Shown here: positions 34,322 to 45,503 of the stretch, one piece after another | Position numbering within the stretch: position 1 is the first letter of the stretch | Layout: every line of letters starts with the position of its first letter | Assembly (NCBI GenBank): GCA_902728285.1 | Contig: CACVBU010001147.1 | Location: 411,466 to 475,465 of the forward strand | Direction of reading: 5' to 3' | Length of the DNA: 64,000 bases | Origin: Clytia hemisphaerica | Taxonomy: Eukaryota; Cnidaria; Hydrozoa; Leptothecata; Clytiidae | The notes under the pieces: model-generated | Databases searched by the model: none | The model's input: only the letters and a program-made list of their open reading frames with translations | Told to the model about the DNA's origin: nothing | Made by a program: the position numbers and the translations under genes

Positions 34322-37300
34322 TTACACAGTGATATCATTAGGTGTGAATTGTCCCAGGTTCGTAATACCATCTTTGTTAACAATTTGTATGGAAAATTTT
34401 GGTAGGTTGACAATGAATCGTTTTTGAACCTGAAGAAGAGAGAAATATTGATGAAAAAGTCGGCAAAAAAACAACTCACTGTTTCTTCACCCCACCTATC
34501 TTACCTGTCAAATCCCCAGTCGATATCGACATGAAATTCGAGTAATGGAATAAATTATGAGATAGTTGAATGAGTAACTTACTTGTAAAAGAACTTTCTT
34601 CAATAAAGCTGCTGTTTCTTCTTTCGTCATTCCTGAAAAAGAACAATGAATAAGATTTGAGACTAGGAAGCAGGGATTGTTTCAGTGCACAAAAAATAAG
34701 AACATTTAGCAGAGCTCATAGTAGGGGGAAATTTGTAAAATCGCTCGATTTTTTTAGTCAAAGCACTTGTTATACATTTTTGGAAAGCTAAGGGGTAAGG
34801 GAATCCAAATAACTTGGGTGCCAATTTTTTTTCGGACACTTTGGTGTGATTTTCGGACAAATCCTTTTGTCTTAGGCAAAAATCATAGGGTGAAAAATTA
34901 ATGAAAATTTTAGCTTGAGAAAACGGAGACCTGTTGTATACTTTTGGAAAGCCCTCAAAAAATTAAGATTAGTGATATATTGCGAGTATAGATGATTTCG
35001 GTACCTAACTCGAGATATTGAACTTCCAAAAGCGCAAAAACTGGACAAAACAGCTGTGAAAAGGTGAAAAGATTTTCAAGGTCCCACAGATACAATAGTG
35101 TTGTAGGAAACACAAAAAACTTATAAGGATACCTGGTTTCCAATGGCGATCGAGGGTACTCAAAGAGAAGAAACCACCATAACCGTGTGCTGCGAAAGGA
35201 ACCTGCAGAAAGAAATCAACCAGAAAGCAATGTAAAAGTACTTCTTTTATTTCATGACCAATTTTTTTCGCAAAAAACAAAATTTTGTAAAATTTAGTTT
35301 TTACTGTGAAAATTAGTTTCCTTGAGGTAAGCAAGTTTATTGTGTAATATTAAACTTGGGTCTATCTCACTTCGACAACTTTAACAGATTTACTCCGTAA
35401 AATGAGCACCTTAATAGAAAATTTTTTATTGAAAAACAAACGAAAAACGCGCCAGGACTACAATATGTGGACGTACCTTTACCATGGCTGCTAAATAATC
35501 CATGTGATAAAGTGAAGGTCCTTCCTTTTCGTCAAAGCCCGATAATAATAAATTGACTTGGTACGGTGTCTAAAGAAAATGAAGAAGAAAATGATCATAG
35601 TTCTTGGCAACGAATGTGAGGAGTTGGATGTAAAAGAAATTTGATGTTAATGTGACAGAGAAAAGAAAAAACTTGAACTTAGGACTAGAAGCAGTAAAAG
35701 TTTTTAGTTCACTACTTGAGAAAAAGAGTACAACATTTTTTATGAAAACGAAGAAGTTCTAAGGATCATAAAGTTTGTACAACTCATCTGGTATATAGTA
35801 AAGCTCAAATTGCAGATGTAGAATGATAAACTAGGTATACAACTGGTATACACTTACTCTGCTACGGAGAAAGTCTGCAAGACGCTTTCTTACAAAGTTA
35901 GCGCCACTGTGAGGAGTTAGTTCATAACCTAAATGAGAAAATAATTCGGATTATGATTAACTTTCATCAGAATTTGTTGAAGCAACAAGATTAAGCAAAG
36001 ATCAAAAAACTATTCTTTTTAGCAAGTTTGAAAAAAAAACATCCTTTACTTTATTGCATGAAAAAGTGTATGAAGAACGACCATACAAACGTATCAAATG
36101 ATTTATTTTTGCTTTTACTGAGAAAACATGTAAAATATAGTTTCCCATACGTTAGAATGAGTAAAGTGTAGGTTCTCTGCTTACCATTATTCATTTTGTA
36201 TAATGCAATATTTTTTTGAATGTATTCTGCAAAATTTGTTGCATCACCAGATTCTCCATTGATTGTCATCAGAAAATTCTTCCCCAAGCTGACATGTTTG
36301 TCCAGATCTAAAAAAATTCAGTTTGATAGTTTGGTGATAACCATACTTTAGTAAGGCAAGAATAACTTTTATACTATGAAAATCTATTTATATAATCTAT
36401 TTAAAGTCTCTCTCAAAAGGTATGTGTACAGGGCTGCAAATAAATATTTTTAGTCTATCGGACATCATGTCCGACAGAAATGAAATCCTGTCGGTCAAAC
36501 TCAAAATCCTGTCGGTCATTCAGTGTATATTTTTTCTAAAATTATGCAGTCTCGAAAGTTACGGAGAAAGCGAGTAGGTAAAATAAAATTTACCTTGGAA
36601 CAGTTTGTTACTGTAACCAAGAAATTATTATAGACACTGGAAAAACAACTGGCTGATTTTTGCCAATTTCTCATGTACAATCCTTGTCCGTAGTAATGAC
36701 AGTATTGTTCACCCTCCTTCCACCATTAAAGTGATTCTTCATAGCATTTTGATTGCATTTATCATCAAAATACACTTATCCAATTCCCAAATGAGACTTT
36801 AAGTTCTCCTCTGACATTCGAACTCTTCTAGTTAATTGCTAATTATAGGTCGTTATGACGTTTTAAATTGCGAGAAAGATGCAAAAACATGCTATGTATA
36901 AGAAATTGAATATTGACACCAGAAATTTTTAAACTTCAAACTCAAAAAATCCACCGTGACACCACGTGCCACCAAAAGATTTTCAAACCACATTGGAGCT
37001 GTGAGACTCACGTCTAATACATGTCAATCTCAGCTCTTCTCAGAGAAATATAAGAAAAATTTTCCCAATTGAAAATTTCGTGTCATTATAAGCATTTTGT
37101 TTGATTTTACTTGTCTGGTGATGTTTTTCACACACCAGATTTCATAAATGTATCCGCTTGGTATACTAGCATTTATTTTCAAACTTTTGCCAGCAAAAGT
37201 ACGAATAGATAAAGTTAGAGAACATTTAAGAAATAAGAGTATTAATCATTTTTCAAAATCAGAGTCCTTCGAGCCGCCATACAGTTGTCCTTTGCGGACA

Positions 37301-39657
37301 AAGCCTGTACATCGATTGTTTTTTGAAACAATGGAAATACAATACTTCACTCTCCACCGTTTCATTCGATGTTTATCCAGAGTCTCTATAATAAATCCAT
37401 GATGTAACAGAGAAATTGATACGATAAATAAAAGTGATCTTAGAAACACCCTTGAAAGTTACGAAGAAAGCGAATTGATAGAAGTGATCTTAGAAACACT
37501 CTTGAAAGTTACGAAGAAAGCGGGTCGATAAAAGTTAACTTAGAAACACTCTTGAAAGTTACGAAGAAAGCGAGTCGATAAAAGTAAACTTTGAAACACC
37601 CTTGAAAGTTACAAAGAAAGCAAATTGATAAAAGTGTTGTGATCTTAGAAACAAAGAAGGCTACGAAGAAAACAAGTCGATAAGATTAAACTTAGAAACA
37701 CCCTGAAAGCTACAAAGGAAGCGAGTATTAAAAGAATAGGCTAAGTAAAAGACGTAAGAGATTTATTTTCAAATCTCAAGTTAATGGTTTATTCCTTTTT
37801 TCATTCGGACATCATGACCGACACAAAAGATTTTCAGTCGGTCAAATGGCTTTTTCAGTAGGACATTAACCAATGACCGACGCTTATTTGCAGCCCTGTG
37901 TGTACACTTTACATTTTTGAACATGTATTAATGCTATATCAAAAAGCTATACACTGTTGGAAAGATATTTCCAATGGTGAAAAAACCTCATCTTCATTTT
38001 TCAACTTTTTGTCCTTTAGATTTTTTTCCTTGAAAACATTTTTCTCAATAGCATAGCACTTTCTCCATGCAATTTTCATATACACTGTAAAAATTCTTTA
38101 AATTTTATTATCGGATTCGTGTTTTTTGTATGAAAAGACCTGTAAGATGTAGAAACGTTGATAAAAGAACCCCAAAATTTTTGTTGTTGTTAACTTGGGG
38201 CAGCATAGTGTGCACCCCCCCCAGAATAGTGGGGGGGGTTTTGCTGTTTTGGGTCGGAAATTTCTAGGTGGGATTTGGAAATTTTCAGGTTCTAGGTGGG
38301 AGAAACAAGTTAAGGTGGGAGTTAATTTCTTTAGGTGGGAGTTTTGGTGTTTTGGTGAATGTGAAAGTTAATTTTTTCTTATCTCTGTTATATTTTATAA
38401 ATAATTTTTTTACTGTCCTAAGCTTTTCTCTTTTTTATTATTATACTGTAATTTATTCAGGGGGGATCAGTACTAAAATCTCGGTCATAATATGAATCAT
38501 ACTAAAGTATTTTGGAGAATTTCTTGTATACCACCACCTTAATTTTGACAAGTGGTATTTTAGTACCCTTGTCAGTCCTTGCACTAAATATTTTAAAGAC
38601 ACTAGGACACAAAGACCACCCAATTTTGGTATTTTCGAGACAAATTTTGTCTTCTCAGAACCATTTTCCTCGCGAATGCTGATTTTATGCAAGATGATAT
38701 CTATTTTCCACAAAAATCTATTAAACAATGCTGCTTCTGAATTGAGGAAACATTAAAGATATTTGATTGAATGCAAACATAATTGAACTTGGGAATTTTC
38801 TTATAATGAGAATATTTTTATTTTTCGAAAAATTGCAAAAATTCTTAAAAAATCATAAAGAGATTATTGAAAGATATTTCCTTGGACTAATAATTTAATG
38901 GTAAAAAAGAATAACCAGAAGCATCATGTTTTTTAATTTAAAAACTGTGTATTCGACCTACACAGAAAGAGGTCATCTTCAGAGTGTAAAATTCTATCAA
39001 ATATATAAAATTACTAATTTTAGTACCAATCAACTAAAAAAATTCTGAAATTTTAGTCTGGATATCACCTTTTTTGTATTTTAATACCCAAATGGTACTA
39101 AAAGAATTTAAAGTGTTTTGGGTATACCACCACATCACTAAACATCATGATATCCTAGATTTTAGTATCCACCCCCCTATATCAGAAAATATTTTCCAGA
39201 ATGTTTTCTTTTACCCTTTCTTATTTTGAGAAGTCAATTGTATTGTCGAAAACAAATCAAATACAACCATTGCAGTGTTTGGCAATATATAAGCATTAGC
39301 ATGGCAATGTGTTTGTAATACGTTAGCATCTTCCTATCATGGACAATAATTTTTGTTTACCTTCTTCGTATTAGTATAATTTTTCATGGGGATAGTAGTT
39401 TTAGCTGGGATCTGGGAGTCTGGATTGGAGGTGGGAAATTTAGGGTTAGGTGGGACCTGAATTTTTAGGTGGGACCTGGAACCCCCTTGCACACTATGGG
39501 CAGTTATAACCTTTCATATATTGAACCTTTTTAGATATGTATGAGAATATAAACAATAAAACATACCATCTTTCATGCGAACAATGCTCCTTGCTCCATT
39601 GCAATCAGAAGCAACCAAAACAAAATCTGCTCCTTGAATACCAATTGAGAATTCCAT
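34322..39657 (-). CDS. PSMB2: Proteasome 20S core subunit beta type-2
   Basis: Seven exons in transcript order: 39657-39567, 36307-36185, 35928-35858, 35569-35477, 35202-35133, 34632-34583, 34429-34322. All phases match and give 201 residues, the length of human PSMB2. It begins [17 protein letters not shown], and carries [35 protein letters not shown], the MDYLAA segment and [18 protein letters not shown], all hallmark stretches of this family. It ends [12 protein letters not shown]2 (beta-4 in yeast numbering) is a structural, non-catalytic beta subunit of the 20S barrel, and accordingly there is no propeptide or N-terminal catalytic threonine. The first intron (3.26 kb) is filled by transposons at 36429 and 38204. 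Nothing is broken, so I expect a working gene. Confidence 0.97.
36429..37899. mobile_element. Inverted-repeat element 'CAGGGCTGCAAATAA'
   Basis: CAGGGCTGCAAATAA at 36429 and TTATTTGCAGCCCTG ending 37899 are exact inverse ends. TGTGTA flanks both (36423-36428, 37900-37905). The CAGGG start is common in hAT elements, but those normally make 8-bp duplications, so the class is uncertain. Subterminal CTGTCGGTC / GACCGACA motifs repeat on both sides. No transposase is seen. Confidence 0.82.
37425..37735 (+). repeat. Tandem repeat of about 52 bp, six units
   Basis: Units contain CTTAGAAACAC, CTTGAAAGTTACGAAGAAAG and TCGATAAAAGT, decaying towards the right. A lone relative (TCGAAAGTTACGGAGAAAGC) sits at 36552 near the other end of the same transposon, so the array is part of its subterminal structure. 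Confidence 0.85.
38204..39498. mobile_element. Outer element with nested insertion
   Basis: CATAGTGTGCA and TGCACACTATG are the outer inverted ends, flanked by the 5-bp direct repeat GGCAG (38199-38203, 39499-39503). Subterminal AGGTGGGA motifs repeat on both sides. About 720 bp of the interior (38458-39179) is another transposon. Confidence 0.75.
38458..39179. mobile_element. MITE family 'CAGGGGGG-TACTAAAAT', copy 2 (nested)
   Basis: It starts CAGGGGGGATCAGTACTAAA and ends GATTTTAGTATCCACCCCCC, like the copy at 20185 but more diverged. No target duplication remains visible. It sits inside the CATAGTG element, so it inserted later. Confidence 0.75.
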
Positions 39658-40007
39658 TATTTAATTTTGCTTTTACTAAAATGAATATAATCAGCCTGAA
39701 GTATTAAAAATTACAAAGTAACCCTCAGCAGAATAAAGCCTTGGCTATGTATAGTGAGAGCCATCATGTCCAAAAAATTAAATTGGTCCACCAACTTTTT
39801 AAAAGGCAAACCAATTTTTGGAAAATTTTGTCCAAATCACACTGGTGTTCCATTCCAGCGAATCAAAACTCTGTAACTCATTTCAGGGAAATCAAATACT
39901 GTCGGCAAACAAAATACATATAAATTATAAAGGTTTCTATAACACTTATTTGTCATGAAATTAAAAGAGATATATCTTAATTTTTGAGCTCTAAAAGTTA
40001 CTCAACT

Positions 40008-40901
40008 GGGCAATACACTGTTTAACAGTGTCGACTGCGCATGTGTTCGAGCAATTTTCCATTGTTTTGATTTTGGCGACCACGGGAAACTTCACTCTCC
40101 CCCGTAAAAAATGGTAGGTAAAGAACTCCTTTTAATCATAACTTCTTTTCCTCTAGATGAATTTTTGTGAAATTTTCAGGAGAGATACATAAAATTGTCA
40201 TTAATATCATGTTCAAATATATCTAAAGTCTGTCTCAAAATAATTTGCAGCTGGAGACAAAAATGGCTGTAACTTTTGATAGAATTCGAATCAAGTTGCG
40301 ATTTTGTGCTTGTTAACCCTTTGAGTGCCAGAAATTTTCAAAAATATTCATTCAATCAAAAGATATCAAACAAAGTTTATTGCTTGTTGACTCTATAAAG
40401 TAGTAAAAACGTTAAAAAACTACAAAAAACAGCCTTTTGTCGATCAACCAGCAATAAACTTTGTTTGATATCTTTTGATTGAATGAATATTTTTGAAAAT
40501 TTTTTTGACAGTGATGATGATCTAAGATTGAAGAATCCCTCTTTTGTGAAAATGGTAATTATACCACATTTCTACAAAAAGTTGATTTTTTTCTTCTTCA
40601 TTTTTCATTTTTATTTTTCCTTTTTTTTCTCAAATTTTTTACTTTATAATATTCCACTCACAAATATCTTTTTAACGAGCACAAAATCACAACTTGATTC
40701 GAATTCTATCAAAAGTTACAGCCATTTTTTTCTCCAGCTGCAAATTATTTTGAGACAGACTTTAAAACATTCTCTTTAAAGGAAAGAAAAAAATTGGCAA
40801 TGTTTACATTTCTCTAACCTTCCACAGTACTAAAGTGAGCATTTTTACCTACCGCCTCTACGGTGGAGATGGCGAGACTGTTAAACGGTGTATTACTGCC
40901 C
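40008..40901. mobile_element. Fold-back element, about 890 bp
   Basis: The outer ends GGGCAATACACTGTTTAACAG and CTGTTAAACGGTGTATTACTGCCC are inverse. The arms remain complementary far inwards: GTCTGTCTCAAAATAATTTG at 40228 pairs with the 40740-40760 region, and AAGATATCAAACAAAGTTTA near 40360 pairs with the 40447-40470 region. The whole element can fold into one hairpin. Confidence 0.85.
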
Positions 40902-41151
40902 TCTGGCTCAAAAAAGTTCATTTTCCTGATAAAACTTCATTATTATTTTTTTTTTTCTAGATATATTACAAAAGTTCCAGTATCTGCAATAGTTGTTTGG
41001 AGAACGTGACAGCCTATTGAATAACTAATTACTCCACAACAGTTACCTAGAGACAAGATAATTTATCACATTTTTATTGGCTGAGGGAAAGTAATGTATG
41101 TGGAATAATTTGTTATTCAATAGGTCGCATTCTCTAAAACAACTATCTCGC

Positions 41152-43208
41152 GCATGTTCCAAAAGGCAAAACAATGGAAATGCGTTGATCCGCTCAACTG
41201 ACCAAAATGACACAAAAATGACAACATGACCTGTCAAGACTTTTTAATATCTTTTTGTTTGGTAAAGCAATCAATCTCAAATGAAAAGTATCTTGACAAG
41301 GAATAGATAAGCTTTTCATATAGCCAAACAGAATCACCATAGCTTTTGCCAAAAAAAATATAAAGGTCCAATTTCAGCCATTTTCAGCCAAATCCAACTT
41401 TTGTTCTTGCTGGTGTTTCGTGGAAACTTATCCTGTCCATGTGTAAACATTCCCGTATATATGTTTCTGATGTACTTGACAACCAACAACCGACAACCGA
41501 CATGACAAATAAATTTCCAACATCCAATGAAAATGCGCGATTTGTATCACGTGGTAGAAAAAAGTCATGTGACAGCAATTTCTGCAGAATGGCCATTTTG
41601 TTATATTTATAGGATAAGAATACAAAGATTCAACCAGGGGGGTATATTATTAGCTGGGGGTATAAATATTATTAGCTGGGGCTTTGCGAGGCTAAGCTTT
41701 TAGGGCAATGTGTTTGGTTTTTCTGAAGCACATAAGATAGAGGAAGATCTACTGAAAAGGGGAAATTAGGGGAACGATTCCAGTTAGGGAAACCATCCAG
41801 GATCCTGCCATTCTATAAGCCAGCAAAAACTAAATGCCACTTGTAAACTTAAGTTTCTTACTATTTTCCATCAATAACAACCAAAAACATTGCTACTTCC
41901 CAAAGCTGGAGACCAAAACAAATTATCTTCCAAGATTATGGCGCCCTTTTGGATCTATTGTTATGGCCATCTAAAATGGTGGAAAGAGTTGCAGAAAGAC
42001 AGGGGCGCCCGCTAGCTTCGAGGGTTGTAACGCCAAAACGCCCAATTTGATCTTCCAACAAAAAGCGAGTTAGTTACCGCGCGAGTTATGTCATATACAC
42101 TCCACCGCAGCGCACAACGAACTGTTTTAGTGAATATCAATAATTATAAGAATATCTTGAGTGCTTAAATTCAGTAAACTTTGAGTGCTTCATTTAATAT
42201 TAAGAAAATAAGAAGATAAAAAATGCGCTGGATAATTTTCATTGTAACAGTTTGGTCAATCATTGCTAAAAGTTTGAAAAAAATTTTCTGACGCAAAAAA
42301 AAACTTCAGCCAATTAAAAGCACAGTGTGCTTATATTTACTATGTTTGCTACATCGTCTAGGCTAAAAAAAGTTTGAAAAGACACGAACGTCATTTTTTA
42401 ATGAGTGTTGTTATGATTTTTTAGATCATGGTCGCGTACAGGAACTCGCCAAATGTTCCTAACTGGATTCTATCAAAAGTTATTGGCAAAAGTCACCTTT
42501 TGAGGTGAAAATTGTGGTTTTTCTTGCATAACTTTTTATTGCAGTACCCCCGTCTTATCCCGGTTTGACAACCGGTAGTCAAGTACATCAGAAACATACA
42601 GGAATGTTTACATATGGACAGGATAAGTTTCCACGAAGCCCCAGCAAGAACCAAAGTTGGATTTGGCTGAAAATGGCTGAAATTGGATCTTTGAAAGGGC
42701 CATCCCAGAAAATTTTTGTTACCCCCGTTGGACGACATGCATCTTTTTTTTTCTAGCCTCAGAAATAATTTCTCTTTTCCAGTGGTGGTCGGAAATTCCG
42801 ATGAAAATCCATGTACTTTTGCAAAATGCATCGGAAACTCCACTCTTTTTTGCCTTTTATTCAATTGCTTTGAAAATTCATACATTTTCTTCTCTCGCCT
42901 TGGAAATTTCGAATTTTGGTGAAACCTTTTGCCCTTGGAAATCCTGTGTCATCCACCCCCCTGTTACAGACAAATTCTGGAATGGCCCAAATAGTTTTTA
43001 TGGTAAAAGCTATGGTAATTCTGTTTGTGGCTATATTATATGAAAAGCTTTATTCCTTGTCAAGATACTTTAATTTGAGATTGATTGCTTTACCAAACAA
43101 ATTGATATTAAAAAGTCTTGACAGGCCATTTTGTCATTTTTATGTCATTTTGGTCAGCTGAACGGATTGACGCATTTCCATTGTTTTGCGCCTTTTCTTT
43201 TTGAACAC
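41152..43208. mobile_element. Inverted repeat pair enclosing another transposon
   Basis: 41152-41485 and 42578-43208 are inverted copies (for example TACTTGACAAC against GTCAAGTACATCAG, and CCTGTCAAGACTTTTTAATA against its inverse near 43115). The right arm has about 300 extra bases (42705-43020). The centre contains the 685-bp element at 41781. Probably an older element split by a younger insertion. Confidence 0.7.
41781..42465 (+). mobile_element. 685-bp element, copy 1, 5-bp TSD GATTC
   Basis: It starts CAGTTAGGGAAACC and ends TTCCTAACTG. GATTC is duplicated on both sides (41776-41780, 42466-42470). It is the same length as copy 2 and closely similar in reverse orientation. The interior includes gggcgc..gttttggcg and a possible stem but no transposase frame. 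Confidence 0.93.
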
Positions 43209-43941
43209 GGACACATGGCAGTTACATGAAAATGCCTCGAAAATGTCAATATGAAAATTGCGTAATCAGAGAATGTATGTCTCGCTCATTATAAAAAGGC
43301 TGAGACAAACTTTCAATAATTGGATTGTAACATCGAGTTAAGTCTCTTTTGTTAAGTCACCAGGGGGTAAATAAAACAGACTTTGATACATTTATCGTTC
43401 GTTTCAACTTGACGATTTGTTTAAAACTCAGCCTCCTAAATATTTGGGGTAGGTAAAATATGTACAAAGAAATTCATACTTTTCCAACCCGGCGAATCTT
43501 TAAAAAAGAAGCGAACAATAAAATATAATTACCCTTTCCAAATAAACCTCTTCGGTGGCGAGCGTAGTCTACTCTGACGTAATTGTACAATTTATGTGAT
43601 GGGAGTTTGACATAGTAATGTAATGTTTTTTGGGGAATTATGAAGTTCTCTGGAATTTCGATTGCATTTATTCAGGTTGATTTTTATGACTTCTAATGGT
43701 ACTTTCTCTAACGAGTTTGATTACTCTGTTCTCACACTTATGTCTTTTTTTTTCGCGTCCTTTTCCGTGATTACTTTTATTTATATTTTTAAAGACAGGT
43801 AAGAAGGCATATTGATGTAACTGCATGGGGTACTGCGTGATGCGGGATCATAAGCGTGCAATTGCACACGGGCGTAAACTTTAACTGTGCAATTGCAGGC
43901 TTACGCAATTAAGAGGACTTCTCAGACTGTGTCTGAAGAGA
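43209..43941. other. Spacer between transposons
   Basis: No gene is supported. The palindrome GTGCAATTGCAC occurs near 43855 and GTGCAATTGCA again near 43892. Confidence 0.4.
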
Positions 43942-44626
43942 CAGTTAGGAACATTTGGCGAGTTCCTGTATGCGGCCGCAATCAAAAAAATCATAACAAC
44001 ACTCATTAAAATATGACGTTCGTGTCTTTTCTCACTTTTTTTAGCCTAGACGATGTAGCAAACAAAGTAAGTATAAGCACACTGTGCTTTTAATTGGCTG
44101 AAATTTTTTTTCGCGTCGGAAAAACTTTTTCAAACTTTCAGCAATGATTGACCAAACTATTATAATGAAAATTATCCAGCGCATTTTTTATCTTCTTACC
44201 TTCTTCATCTTCATTGAAGCACTCGAGGTTTACTGAAGTTAAGCACATAAGATATTCTTATAATTATTGATATTCACTGAAACACCGTTCTTTGTGCGCT
44301 GAGGTGGAGTGCGTGACGTAACTCGCGCGGCAACTAACTCGCCTTCTGTTGGAAGATCATATTGGGCGTTTTGACGTTACCACCCATTGAAGCAGCGGGC
44401 GCCTCTGTCTTTCCGCAACTCTTTCCACCATTTTAGATGATCTTAACAATAGATCCAAAAGGGCGCCATAATCTTGGAAGATGATTTGTTTTGGTCTCCG
44501 GCTTTGGGAAGTAGCAATGTTTTTGGTTGTTTTCGATGGGAAATGGTAAGAAACTTAAGTTTACAAGTGTCATTTAGTTTTTGCTGGTTTATAGAATGGC
44601 AGGATCCTGGATGGTTTCCCTAACTG
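43942..44626 (-). mobile_element. 685-bp element, copy 2, 5-bp TSD AGAGA
   Basis: Reverse-orientation copy of the element at 41781: it begins CAGTTAGGAACATTTGG and ends GGTTTCCCTAACTG. AGAGA is duplicated exactly at 43937-43941 and 44627-44631. Confidence 0.93.
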
Positions 44627-45286
44627 AGAGACAGGCACGACGGAAGCTTTTAATATCTGGTACGGCGATTGAGGAAATTTAAGCGATTTTATAGCGATTT
44701 GACCGACGAAGAGGAAAACTTCGGGTATTTTTGTGAAAATGCCGTACCTGCCGTACCCGTTGCGTCGTGCCTGTGAGAGAAGGCATGAAATTAAAAACCA
44801 GTAGTTCATCAGTGATTCACAGTCATTGATATTTAAAAAACTCAACATCTACATATATTCATATCAAGTTTCTTTGAATATCAAGATTTGTGACGGCAGA
44901 CTGTTCAAACAAAATGTAAATAAATAAACTAACTAACTAAGGGAAAAGATCGAAAGGTCTAAAAAATCTGAAAAAAAAATGTACTTGCTTGCAACAATTT
45001 ATGGTTCCCGCTACTTTGTCTACCATTATGAAAAGCTCGGTCATGAAAGAAAACAACAAATTAACTATTTTACGGAACAGAAAAACCCAAGAAGGTAAAG
45101 AAAGGGTGGTACATTCAGTACATTTGATCATGCTTTATAGAGAAGCCATGAATTTGATTCATAACACGAATTAGAAGCAAAATTATTATATTTGTAGATA
45201 GAAAAATGCATCGTGATGACTATGTTCAAGGATTGTATATAAGAGAAGAGAAATTTATGTGAGAAAAAACGGTTTCACGTTTCGTT
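44627..45286. other. Upstream flank of KLF gene
   Basis: AT-rich. A TATATAAG occurs near 45236 and could be an alternative core promoter. No gene is supported. Confidence 0.4.
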
Positions 45287-45399
45287 CACGTGAAAGAATC
45301 ATGCTCGTCTATCACGTGAACACGGCATGTTGAATCATGACTGTTCAACCTTCCTCCCTCCTCCAAGCGATCAAGTGACCTTTGCGCTCAATTTATAAA
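45287..45399 (+). promoter_or_regulatory. Likely promoter of KLF long form
   Basis: Two perfect CACGTG E-boxes (45287-45292, 45313-45318) stand 26 bp apart, followed by TTTATAAA at 45392-45399, about 105 bp before the ATG at 45504. The spacing suits a TATA promoter with bHLH or bHLH-PAS type input; factor identity is inference. Confidence 0.5.
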
Positions 45400-45503
45400 C
45401 TCTGGTACAATCTTTCTGAAACTACTAAATTTTTTGTCTTTGTTTTTTGAACACGAAGAACTCAGAGGCAGAGGAGATTTTATAATATTTTCATCTCAAA
45501 GAA

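Noticed and set aside
37148..37402. 84-codon open frame inside the CAGGGCTGC element as a transposase remnant
   Set aside because: No transposase motif; the interior runs into a tandem repeat.
42493..42885. 130-codon minus-strand open frame
   Set aside because: Lies in one arm of an inverted repeat and is not kept in the matching arm.
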